Assembly (NCBI GenBank): GCA_046566095.1 | Contig: JBKHXI010000055.1 | Coordinates: 1-6,721, forward strand | DNA length: 6,721 nt | Reading direction: 5' to 3' | Source of the DNA: CAMPJU01 sp046566095 | GTDB lineage: Bacteria > Pseudomonadota > Gammaproteobacteria > Xanthomonadales > Xanthomonadaceae | In this document: positions 1 to 5,336 of the stretch, piece by piece | Layout: each line of letters opens with the position of its first letter | Numbering within the stretch: position 1 is the first letter of the stretch | Notes under the pieces: generated by a model | Told to the model about the DNA's origin: nothing | What the model saw: only the letters and a program-made list of their open reading frames with translations | Databases searched by the model: none | Program-made: the position numbers and the translations under genes

Positions 1-1
1 C

Positions 2-1312
2 CTGACCGGCGCGCTGACCCGCGACGGCAGCACCAACCTCCAGAACCTGGGCTTCACCTACAACGCCAACGACCACATCACCAAGCTCACCAACGGCGCC
101 AACAACAGCCTGACCCAGACCTACGGCTACGACGCCCTGGGCCGGCTGACCAGCGTGGCCGCCAGCAATGCCGACCAGGCCTTCGCCTGGGATCCGACCG
201 GCAACCGGACCAGCCACACCTGGGGCGGGGCGACCGACACCTACAACACCTCCTCGACCAGCAACCGGCTGCTGTCGCTCAGCGGACCGCGGCCCAAGAG
301 CTTCAGCCTGGACGCCAACGGCAACGTGACCGCAGGCGGAGGGGCGAGCTACACCTACGACGCCCACAACCGGCTGGTGCAGGCGGTCAAGGGCGGGGTG
401 ACGACGAGCTACTGGGTCAACGCCCTGGGCCAGCGCACCTACAAGACCCCGGCCGCGCCGGGCACGGCGACCGGCTTCCTGTACGGCCCCAGCGGGCTGC
501 TGGAGGTCGAGCTCAACTGGAGCGGCAGCGGCTGGACGCACTACCTGCGGCTGGGCGGGGAGCTGGTGGGCCTGGTCCGCGGCGGCCAGCTGTACTACGT
601 GCACACCGACCATCTGGGCCGCCCGGAACTGGTGACCAACGCCAGCAAGGCGGTGGTGTGGCGGGCCAGCAACTACGCCTTCGACCGCACGGTGACCCTG
701 GACCAGATCGGCGGGCTGCACCTGGGCTTCCCGGGCCAGTACTTCGACGCGGAGACCGGCAACTGGCAGAACGGGTTCCGGGACTATGATGCGAGCATCG
801 GGCGCTACCTGCAGTCGGATCCGATTGGGCTGGCGGGGGGATTGAACACCTATGCCTATGTTGGGGGGAATCCGGTTTCGTACATCGATCCATATGGCCT
901 GTGGGAACTTCCGGCATGGGCTCGTGAGTACGAAGGTCAGCTCGGCATCGGCGTAACGGCTTTTGGAATCGCCAAGGGCGGCAGTCTCGGCTTGTCCGTG
1001 GGGGTCTCCAGTACGGGACTAACGCTGAATGCACAAGGGTGCGTCGGTGTTGGAGGTGGTGCTTACATCGGGGCGGGAGTTACCGCCGGTGTCGAGAGAA
1101 AGGACCCATGTCCTTCCAAGGACGGGGTGAAAAAGAACGCGCAGTTCCAAGCCGAGGGAGGCAAACTTCTCGCGGGAGGTGCGTCTGTTGACTTGACCGG
1201 GAACGGAGGATCAGTCGGAGTTGGGGATAGGTTGCGCGGTGGCGTCGGGGTTGGTGGTTATGCAGCAGTGATGGGTTGTGTCACCAAATCTTGGGGAGTC
1301 CTTGGATGGTGA
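2..1312 (+). CDS. RHS repeat-associated core protein, C-terminal part with variable toxin tip (5' end outside window)
   Basis: The reading frame is open from the left edge, so the gene starts upstream; the GTG at 155 is internal. The visible 436 residues contain YD/RHS repeats (YDALGRLTSV, WDPTGNRTSH, YDAHNRLVQ), then HTDHLGRP at visible residues 201-208, DPIGL at 273-277 and the closing DPYGL at 296-300. RHS proteins build a beta-shell that encloses a C-terminal toxin, which is cut off after the DPxGL region and delivered to competing cells. The 136-residue tip after DPYGL is rich in Gly, Ala, Val and Ser with short hydrophobic GxG stretches (for example GCVGVGGGAYIGAGVTAG). I see no known nuclease, deaminase or ADP-ribosyltransferase motif in it. 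A membrane-acting role is my inference, from the composition and the membrane-type neighbour. The stop overlaps the next gene. The core assignment is secure; the tip's function is unknown. Confidence 0.93.
   Translation: MTGALTRDGSTNLQNLGFTYNANDHITKLTNGANNSLTQTYGYDALGRLTSVAASNADQAFAWDPTGNRTSHTWGGATDTYNTSSTSNRLLSLSGPRPKSFSLDANGNVTAGGGASYTYDAHNRLVQAVKGGVTTSYWVNALGQRTYKTPAAPGTATGFLYGPSGLLEVELNWSGSGWTHYLRLGGELVGLVRGGQLYYVHTDHLGRPELVTNASKAVVWRASNYAFDRTVTLDQIGGLHLGFPGQYFDAETGNWQNGFRDYDASIGRYLQSDPIGLAGGLNTYAYVGGNPVSYIDPYGLWELPAWAREYEGQLGIGVTAFGIAKGGSLGLSVGVSSTGLTLNAQGCVGVGGGAYIGAGVTAGVERKDPCPSKDGVKKNAQFQAEGGKLLAGGASVDLTGNGGSVGVGDRLRGGVGVGGYAAVMGCVTKSWGVLGW
902..1309 (+). other. Variable C-terminal tip of the RHS protein (putative toxin domain)
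   Basis: This 136-codon segment follows the DPYGL boundary of the RHS core. It begins WELPAWAREYEGQLG and ends KSWGVLGW. It is dominated by glycine with alternating small and hydrophobic residues, broken by a charged/polar patch (ERKDPCPSKDGVKKNAQ) and another GxG-rich stretch. It has three cysteines. In RHS systems this position holds the effector domain. I do not recognise the family. Glycine-zipper-like or beta-rich membrane insertion is a possibility, but a shell-plugging, non-toxic tip cannot be excluded. Confidence 0.6.
1293..1298 (+). promoter_or_regulatory. Ribosome binding site of the putative immunity gene, inside the RHS tip
   Basis: GGGGAG lies 7 bases before the ATG at 1306 and within the last codons of the RHS gene. 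This decides the start of the downstream gene in favour of ATG 1306 over the in-frame TTG at 1276. It also implies that translation of the small gene is coupled to that of the toxin tip. Confidence 0.65.
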
Positions 1313-1500
1313 CGCCAGTGAAGAAAAACGAGCGCCTGTTGCCATTCCGCCCCGGGTTCCTTCTCGGAATTCTGATCGTGTTCGTGGCTAAATTTCTTTC
1401 GACACACTTCGATGCGCCCTGGGTGCTCTATGTGGGGGCTGTTATCGGTGGCGCCCTTTGCATCGTGGATGTTTTTAGGGCGCTCACGAGAATGAATTGA
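1306..1500 (+). CDS. Small two-helix membrane protein, putative RHS immunity protein
   Basis: This gene encodes 64 residues. The ATG at 1306 overlaps the RHS stop (TGA at 1310-1312) by 7 bases and has a GGGGAG ribosome site 7 bases upstream. After a basic N-terminus (MVTPVKKNERLLPFR) come two hydrophobic segments, around residues 17-30 (FLLGILIVFVAKFL) and 39-57 (WVLYVGAVIGGALCIVDVF), so it is predicted to be an inner-membrane hairpin. A gene directly after an RHS tip normally encodes the cognate immunity protein, and a membrane location would suit a toxin acting at the membrane. G+C is about 53-55% in rows 1321-1440, well below the operon downstream. The hairpin at 1525-1553 ends the unit. 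I do not recognise a family; the immunity role rests on position alone. Confidence 0.7.
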   Translation: MVTPVKKNERLLPFRPGFLLGILIVFVAKFLSTHFDAPWVLYVGAVIGGALCIVDVFRALTRMN

Positions 1501-1524
1501 ACGCCCCGTCATCATGAGGACGCG

Positions 1525-1553
1525 AAGCCCCGCCCCGATCCGGCGGGGCTTTT
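1525..1553 (+). terminator. Rho-independent terminator of the RHS/immunity unit
   Basis: There is a perfect 10-bp stem, AAGCCCCGCC (1525-1534) with GGCGGGGCTT (1542-1551), around a 7-base loop, followed by TTTT (1550-1553) and a further TTT at 1556-1558. It starts 24 bases after the small gene's stop. It also lies just beyond the stop of the minus-strand relic at 1557, so it may act in both directions. Confidence 0.85.
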
Positions 1554-1556
1554 GCT

Positions 1557-1682
1557 TTAGCTGCCGGTGTGCAGCTCGGCGAGCTGCCGGGTGCGGTGCT
1601 TGACGATCAGGCCATCGAGCACGGCTTGCACGACGCGCTGCTCGTCGGCGGGCAGGCTGGCGACGGCCTCGAACAGCAGGGG
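1557..1682 (-). pseudogene. 3' relic of a regulator-like gene (possibly XRE-type)
   Basis: The minus strand reads LLFEAVASLPADEQRVVQAV followed by LDGLIVKHRTRQLAELHTGS and a TAA at 1557-1559. This well-formed, helical tail looks like the C-terminal end of helix-turn-helix (XRE-type) regulators, but that match is from memory. No start codon is usable: the frame runs into the 21-bp motif at 1687-1707, which itself holds an in-frame TAA (1704-1706). The gene has therefore lost its 5' part exactly where the repeated motif begins. It is probably a dead fragment. Its coding-like composition suggests the loss is fairly recent. Confidence 0.5.
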
Positions 1683-1686
1683 GGAG

Positions 1687-1707
1687 AAAGGGGACGTAGA
1701 CAATTAA
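1687..1707 (-). repeat. 21-bp motif, copy 1 (abuts the truncated regulator relic)
   Basis: On the plus strand it begins AAAGGGGAC and ends AATTAA; on the minus strand it ends GTCCCCTTT just before the relic's coding sequence. It matches the copy at 2293-2313 at 17 of 21 positions, in the same orientation. It may be one end of a mobile or palindromic element. Its identity is not established. Confidence 0.6.
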
Positions 1708-1722
1708 CCCGCGCCCCAAAGC

Positions 1723-1750
1723 ACAAGGCCCGCATCGCTGCGGGCCTTGT
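1723..1750 (-). terminator. Hairpin terminator of the antitoxin unit
   Basis: There is a perfect 12-bp stem (ACAAGGCCCGCA at 1723-1734 with its complement at 1739-1750) around the 4-base loop TCGC. It lies 33 bases beyond the antitoxin stop on the minus strand. The minus-strand tail continues GCTTTGGGG, so the T-tract is short. It is probably the terminator of the toxin-antitoxin transcript. Confidence 0.7.
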
Positions 1751-1783
1751 CGCTTCCGGCGGGTTCGCTTTTAGCCACTGCTG

Positions 1784-2014
1784 TCAGCGCGCCACTTCGA
1801 TGAGCTCCAGGTCCTTGCGCAGCAGCTCGTTGACCAGGGCGGACAGTTCGACGCCCTTGGCGTCGGCGATGGCGGCCAGGCGCTCCTGCAGCGGGTCGTC
1901 GAGGTAGAGCGGCAGGCGCAGGCGGGCGTCCTTGCGGAAGAACTTGCCGCGTTCGCCCTTTGCGAAATCGATCTCGGCGGGCATGTCGGGGTCGTGGCGG
2001 GTCTTGTCGGTCAT
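1784..2014 (-). CDS. Ribbon-helix-helix-like antitoxin partner of a BrnT-type toxin
   Basis: This gene encodes 76 residues. The N-terminal third (MTDKTRHDPDMPAEIDFAKG, then ERGKFFRKDA) is polar. It is followed by RLRLPLYLDDPLQERLAAIA, a short beta strand then helix, and a second helix (VELSALVNELLRKDLELIEV). That strand-helix-helix pattern fits CopG/ribbon-helix-helix DNA-binding antitoxins. Antitoxins of this kind bind the toxin and repress their own promoter. It differs from the classical BrnA (DUF4415) sequence. The ATG at 2014 lies 12 bases after the stop of the broken brnT-like gene, the usual toxin-then-antitoxin order. The frame is intact, while its toxin partner is destroyed, so it is now an orphan antitoxin. 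Its own promoter was probably ahead of the toxin and may be lost. Confidence 0.75.
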   Translation of the reverse strand: MTDKTRHDPDMPAEIDFAKGERGKFFRKDARLRLPLYLDDPLQERLAAIADAKGVELSALVNELLRKDLELIEVAR

Positions 2015-2026
2015 GGCATCGGCGCA

Positions 2027-2278
2027 TCAGCGCGGGTGGTGTGCGTACTGGTCGCGTTCGCGACGGGTGGCCGGGCGTGCGGAGATGATCCGCGCGCGGG
2101 CGGTGTTGGGGCCGGTGACGTGCCAGGTGTGGGCCACGGCCAGCAGCGTACCGTGCCGCGAGCGGCCGAGGGTGAATCAGCGCTCCTCGTCCTGGCTGTG
2201 CGCTTCATCGAATACGGTCAGGGCCAGCGGATCGAGCAGCACGGTGGCGGCATCGGCGAAGTCGACGCCGTGCTTGGC
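2027..2278 (-). pseudogene. brnT: BrnT-family toxin gene, 5'-truncated and with a nonsense codon
   Basis: Translated on the minus strand, the fragment reads AKHGVDFADAATVLLDPLAL, then TVFDEAHSQDEER, TGA, FTLGRSRHGTLLAVAHTWHV, and finally ARIISARPATRRERDQYAHH before a TGA at 2027-2029. The KHGVDF start, the (E)ERWxTLGRS segment and the terminal RIISARxATRRERxxY are hallmarks of BrnT (DUF497), a small ribonuclease toxin of type II systems. Two lesions are visible. The TGA at 2177-2179 stands exactly where the family has Trp (one base from TGG). The N-terminal strand ahead of the AKHG motif (typically like xxWDPxKxxxNxxKHG) is missing, replaced by the tandem repeat and 21-bp motif. No active toxin can be made. 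A sequencing error could explain the TGA but not the truncation. Confidence 0.85.
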
Positions 2279-2298
2279 CGACAAAGGTCGACAAAGGG
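2279..2298. repeat. Tandem 10-bp duplication at the brnT breakpoint
   Basis: CGACAAAGGT followed by CGACAAAGGG: two direct copies of CGACAAAGG at 10-base spacing, between the truncated toxin and the 21-bp motif. The second copy runs into that motif. It may be a junction scar. Confidence 0.6.
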
Positions 2299-2313
2299 GA
2301 CATAGGAAATCAA
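2293..2313 (-). repeat. 21-bp motif, copy 2 (abuts truncated brnT)
   Basis: On the plus strand it begins AAAGGGGAC and ends AAATCAA; on the minus strand it ends GTCCCCTTT, 14 bases before the first recognisable toxin codon. It differs from copy 1 at four positions. It has the same orientation relative to its truncated gene as copy 1. Confidence 0.6.
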
Positions 2314-2490
2314 GCAGGAGAGGCGGCGATGACGAGCGGCGGCAGCGCTCAAAACGCGGCTACTGCATCGTTCATCAGACTAACCCAGGTACAGTAATCT
2401 CCGGCCGCTAACCGGCAGCGGCGGCATTCCGGGCACTAGGTGGGATTCCCCCATTCAAGGGACATGTCGCAGGGGCGGGTCGAAGGCCGG
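2314..2490. other. Intergenic stretch between the toxin debris and lptE
   Basis: No convincing gene lies here. There is a 22-codon plus-strand ORF at 2329-2397 (MTSGGSAQNAATASFIRLTQ...), preceded by AGGAGAGG at good ribosome-site distance. It could be a leader peptide, the stump of a deleted gene or chance. A weak 6-bp hairpin (GCCGCT/AGCGGC, 2404-2422) follows it. I find no trace of the leuS 3' end that often precedes lptE. Confidence 0.4.
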
Positions 2491-2496
2491 TATCCT
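2491..2496 (+). promoter_or_regulatory. Possible -10 element ahead of lptE
   Basis: TATCCT lies 35 bases before the lptE ATG and would give a leader of about 29 bases. No good -35 hexamer stands at 16-18 bases. With leuS absent, the cluster needs its own promoter near here, and this is the best candidate I can see. It remains weak. Confidence 0.25.
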
Positions 2497-2531
2497 TGCC
2501 GCCAAGCCCGCCCCCCGTCCCGGACTCCCGC

Positions 2532-3035
2532 ATGACCCGCATCGCCCTCGCCAGCCTGCTGTCGCTGCTGCTGTCCGCCTGCGGCTTCCACCTGCGCGAC
2601 GCGCTGACCCTGCCGCCGGACCTGGGGCCGGTGCGGGTGGAGGCGCGCGATCCCTACAGCCCGCTGGCGCTGTCGCTGCAGCAGGCGCTGCGGCGCGCGG
2701 GCGCGCAGGTGGTGGAGGGCCAGGTGCGGGGCGTGGCGGTGCTGGACATCGTGTCCGAGCGCTGGGCGAACACGCCGCTGAGCGTCGACGCGCAGGGCCG
2801 TGCGCTGGAGTACACGCTGCGCTACGCGGTGTTCTTCGAATTGCGCGACGCCGACGGTACGGTGCGTGTGCCCCAGCAAGGAATCGAATTGAGCCGGGAC
2901 TACGTTTCTCCGCCCGAGAACACGATCGGCACCGAGAGCGAGAGCGAGATCCTCGGCCGCGAGCTGCGCCGCGAGATGAGCGCCGCCGTCCTGCGCAGGA
3001 TCGACGCCGCCGCGCGCGGGGTGGTCGGCGAGTGA
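2532..3035 (+). CDS. lptE: LPS-assembly lipoprotein LptE
   Basis: This gene encodes 167 residues, a usual length for the family. LptE is an outer-membrane lipoprotein that plugs the LptD barrel and helps deliver lipopolysaccharide to the cell surface. The N-terminus MTRIALASLLSLLLSAC is a lipoprotein signal peptide with the lipobox LSAC. Cys17 is the predicted lipidated residue, and the mature protein begins CGFHLRDALTLPPDLG, the typical LptE opening. The start at ATG 2532 is fixed by this signal peptide; the upstream in-frame TTG at 2496 would add a proline-rich stretch that spoils it. No clear ribosome site precedes the ATG. The gene is first in the cluster and holA follows after 25 bases, matching the lptE-holA order of many gammaproteobacteria. 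Confidence 0.93.
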   Translation: MTRIALASLLSLLLSACGFHLRDALTLPPDLGPVRVEARDPYSPLALSLQQALRRAGAQVVEGQVRGVAVLDIVSERWANTPLSVDAQGRALEYTLRYAVFFELRDADGTVRVPQQGIELSRDYVSPPENTIGTESESEILGRELRREMSAAVLRRIDAAARGVVGE

Positions 3036-3060
3036 GCCCGCGGCCCGCGGCCTGCGCGGC

Positions 3061-4116
3061 ATGAGGGAGCTGCGGCCCGAGCAGCTGCCGGCGCGGCTGT
3101 CGAAGGGGCCGCTGGCCCCGGCCTGGCTGGTCGCCGGCGCCGAGCCGCTGCTGGTGCTGGAGGCGGTCGACGCGATCCGCGCGGCGGCCCGCGCGGAGGG
3201 CATCGCCGAGCGCGAGACCTTCGAATTCGACGGCCGCCAGGCCGACGCCGACTGGGACGCGATCGCCGCCAGCCTGTCCGCGCCCAGCCTGTTCGCCGCC
3301 CGCCGGCTGCTGGAACTGCGGCTGCCGACCGGCAAGCCCGTCAAGGCCGGCGAGAAACTGATCTGCGGGTTCTGTGCGGATCCTCCGCCCGACGTCGTCC
3401 TGCTGGTGGTGGCCGGCGAATGGAGCCGCAGGCACGGCGGCAAGTGGAGCGAGGCGATCGCGGCCGCCGGCGCGGTGGTGGTCGCCTGGCCGGTCAAGCC
3501 GCACGAACTGGTGGGCTGGCTCGAACGCCGCCTGCGCGAGCGCGGCCTGCGCGCCGACCGCGAGGCGGTGCAGCTGCTGGCCGAACGGGTCGACGGCAAC
3601 CTGCTGGCCGCCGCGCAGGAGGTCGACAAGCTGGCGCTGCTGGCCGAGGGCGGCACCCTCGACGCCGCGCGGATGCAGGCGCTGGTCGGCGATTCGGCCC
3701 GCTACGACGTGTTCCGGCTGCTGGACGCCGCCTTCAACGGCCAGCCGGCGCAGGTGCTGCGGGTGCTGCAGGCGCTGCGCGCCGAGGGCGCGGCGATCCC
3801 GGCGCTGATGGGAATGGTGGCCAGGGAGCTGCAGACCGCCGCGACCCTGGCGCGCGAACAGGCCGCCGGCAACCTGGCGCGCGCGTTCCAGGCGCAACGG
3901 GTCTGGGACTCCAAGCAGGCGATGTACCGGCGCGCGCTGCAGCGCCATCCCGCGGGGCAGTGGGCGCGCCTGCTGGCGCTGGCCGGGCAGGTGGATCGGA
4001 TCTCCAAGGGCCGCGGCCGTCCCGGCGAGCCGGAGGATGCCTGGCTGGCGCTGGAGCGGCTGCTGCTGGCGGTGGCCGACGCCGGCGCGCGGCCGATGCT
4101 GGCGAAGGCCGGATGA
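3061..4116 (+). CDS. holA: DNA polymerase III subunit delta
   Basis: This gene encodes 351 residues, close to the family's usual 330-350. Delta is the clamp-loader subunit that opens the beta sliding clamp during loading onto primed DNA. The opening RELRPEQLPARLSKGPLAPA, then WLVAGAEPLLVLEAVDAIR, matches the family (GDEPLL is more usual; here GAEPLL). Other typical segments are LSAPSLFAARRLLELRLPTG, LLAERVDGNLLAAAQEVDKL and DSARYDVFRLLDAAFNG; the C-terminal helical collar domain follows (from about residue 230). Like other delta subunits it lacks a Walker A motif. No strong ribosome site precedes the ATG. The stop overlaps the nadD start as ATGA, so nadD translation is probably coupled. Confidence 0.95.
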   Translation: MRELRPEQLPARLSKGPLAPAWLVAGAEPLLVLEAVDAIRAAARAEGIAERETFEFDGRQADADWDAIAASLSAPSLFAARRLLELRLPTGKPVKAGEKLICGFCADPPPDVVLLVVAGEWSRRHGGKWSEAIAAAGAVVVAWPVKPHELVGWLERRLRERGLRADREAVQLLAERVDGNLLAAAQEVDKLALLAEGGTLDAARMQALVGDSARYDVFRLLDAAFNGQPAQVLRVLQALRAEGAAIPALMGMVARELQTAATLAREQAAGNLARAFQAQRVWDSKQAMYRRALQRHPAGQWARLLALAGQVDRISKGRGRPGEPEDAWLALERLLLAVADAGARPMLAKAG

Positions 4117-4850
4117 CCGGTACGCGCGAGCGTCCGCACCAAACCGCGCGCGGGCGCGCTGGCGGGACCGGAGGAAAGCCGGCGCCGCCGCTGCTGGTGC
4201 TCTACGGCGGCACCTTCGACCCGGTCCACGAGGGGCACCTGGCCGTCGCCCGGTGCGCGCGCGATGCGCTGGCGGCGACCGTCCACTTCATGCCCGCGGC
4301 CGACCCGCCGCATCGCCCGGCGCCCGGCGCCAGCGCGGCGCAGCGGGTGGAGATGCTGGAACTGGCCCTGGCCGGCGAACCCGGGCTGGCGCTGGACACG
4401 CGCGAGCTGGCGCGCGCCGAGCCGTCGTGGACGGTCGAGACCCTGCGCGGGTTGCGCCGCGAACTCGGGCCGGAGGCGCCGGTGGCGCTGCTGCTCGGGG
4501 CCGACAGCTTCCTCGGCCTGCCGCAATGGCGCGAATGGCGGCAACTGTTCGGGCTGGCCCATTTCGTGGTCGCCGAGCGCGCCGGCAGCCCGCTCGACGC
4601 GGGCTTGCCCGAACCGCTGGCGGCGGCGGTCGAAGGCCGCCTGGTCGACGACCCGGCGCGCCTGCACGAAGCCCCGGCCGGCCGGGTGTTCCGGCTGCGC
4701 CAGCCGCTGCAGCCGGGTTCGGCCAGCGGCCTGCGCGCGCGCGTGGCCGGCGGCGGCGACTGGCAGGCGCTGGTGCCGCCCGCGGTCGCCGGCTACATCC
4801 GTCGCCACCGGCTCTATGTTGGCCGGGGCGTCACGAAGCCGCCGCTATAA
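4113..4850 (+). CDS. nadD: Nicotinate-nucleotide adenylyltransferase
   Basis: This gene encodes 245 residues. NadD joins nicotinate mononucleotide and ATP to give deamido-NAD in NAD synthesis. The nucleotidyltransferase motif GGTFDPVHEGH (residues 32-42; HxGH at 39-42) binds ATP. DPPHRP corresponds to the family's NPPHR, SWTVETL to the SxTVxTL motif, and LLLGADSFLGLPQW to GxDxxxxxxxW. The usual ISSTxIR near the C-terminus appears as GSASGLRAR, a mild divergence. The ATG at 4113 overlaps the holA stop and has AAGG 4 bases upstream. It gives an unusual basic, glycine-rich extension of about 26 residues. GTG at 4197 (Val29) would remove it, but the GGAGG at 4170-4174 is 22 bases away, too far to support that start. 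The stop codon lies within a TATAAT box. Confidence 0.94.
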   Translation: MTGTRERPHQTARGRAGGTGGKPAPPLLVLYGGTFDPVHEGHLAVARCARDALAATVHFMPAADPPHRPAPGASAAQRVEMLELALAGEPGLALDTRELARAEPSWTVETLRGLRRELGPEAPVALLLGADSFLGLPQWREWRQLFGLAHFVVAERAGSPLDAGLPEPLAAAVEGRLVDDPARLHEAPAGRVFRLRQPLQPGSASGLRARVAGGGDWQALVPPAVAGYIRRHRLYVGRGVTKPPL

Positions 4851-4851
4851 T
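4846..4851 (+). promoter_or_regulatory. -10 box overlapping the nadD stop, for rsfS-rlmH
   Basis: A perfect TATAAT includes the nadD TAA (4848-4850) and lies 28 bases before the rsfS start, so the leader would be about 22 bases. The nearest TTG-type -35 (TTGGCC, 4819-4824) is 21 bases away, longer than ideal. It could supply rsfS-rlmH independently of the upstream genes. Confidence 0.5.
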
Positions 4852-4879
4852 CGGTTTTCCGCCATCGAGCCGCCTGCCC

Positions 4880-5332
4880 TTGACCAGCCAAGCCCACGTC
4901 ATCAAGACCCGCCTGCCCAAGCCCCCGCCGCCCGCCGACGCCCTGCTCCGGGCCGTGCACGGGGCGGTCGGGGAACTCAAGGCCAAGGACGTCGCCGAGA
5001 TCGACGTGCGCGGCAAGAGCAGCGTCACCGACTACATGGTGATCGCCTCGGGCACCTCCACCCGCCACGTGAAATCGATCGCCGACGAGGTGGTCCGCAA
5101 GCTCAAGGCGCTGGGCGTGCAGCCGCTGGGCGTGGAGGGCGAGCGCGAGGCCGAATGGGTACTGGTCGACCTGGGCGACGTGGTCGTGCACGTGATGCTG
5201 CCGCGGGTGCGCGAGTTCTACGCGCTCGAGCGCCTGTGGACGGTCGGCGACCAGCCGCCGGACGCGCAGGACGTGGACGCGGGCATGGAGCCGGCGGCCG
5301 CCGGCGAAACCGCGCCGGAAGACCGGCTGTAG
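4880..5332 (+). CDS. rsfS: Ribosomal silencing factor RsfS
   Basis: This gene encodes 150 residues from a TTG start. RsfS binds ribosomal protein uL14 on the large subunit and blocks subunit joining, saving translation when nutrients run low. The family core is clear: EIDVRGKSSVTDYMVIASGT, STRHVKSIADEVV, GVEGEREAEWVLVDLGDVVV and HVMLPRVREFYALERLW. The TTG at 4880 is chosen because it starts the MTSQAHVIKTRLP leader, seen from memory in xanthomonad RsfS proteins; no ATG or GTG stands between it and the core in a better position, and no strong ribosome site is visible. After the core comes a roughly 26-residue acidic, alanine-rich tail, probably disordered. It follows nadD by 29 bases, with a TATAAT box between, and precedes rlmH by 4 bases, the conserved pairing. 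Confidence 0.92.
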   Translation: MTSQAHVIKTRLPKPPPPADALLRAVHGAVGELKAKDVAEIDVRGKSSVTDYMVIASGTSTRHVKSIADEVVRKLKALGVQPLGVEGEREAEWVLVDLGDVVVHVMLPRVREFYALERLWTVGDQPPDAQDVDAGMEPAAAGETAPEDRL

Positions 5333-5336
5333 GTCG

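Noticed and set aside
2177..2179. TGA in brnT read as selenocysteine or by readthrough
   Set aside because: The family has Trp here, one base away, and the gene has also lost its 5' end; a nonsense mutation is simpler.
2329..2397. 22-codon ORF with a good ribosome site (AGGAGAGG)
   Set aside because: Too short to judge, no recognisable product, and it lies next to the broken toxin debris; noted in the intergenic entry but not called as a gene.
2380..2400. LexA-like operator (TACTGTACC on the minus strand)
   Set aside because: Only one half resembles a CTGT half-site; no matching second half is present.
2436..3948. Long minus-strand open frames (406 and 497 codons) opposite lptE and holA
   Set aside because: They are antisense to two clearly recognised genes and their translations are low-complexity Arg/Ala/Pro/Gln runs, as expected of shadows in very high-G+C DNA.
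3420..4112. Upstream extension of the nadD frame deep into holA
   Set aside because: The translated stretch is Gly/Arg/Ala-rich frame-shadow of holA; the ATG at 4113 overlapping the holA stop is the sensible start.
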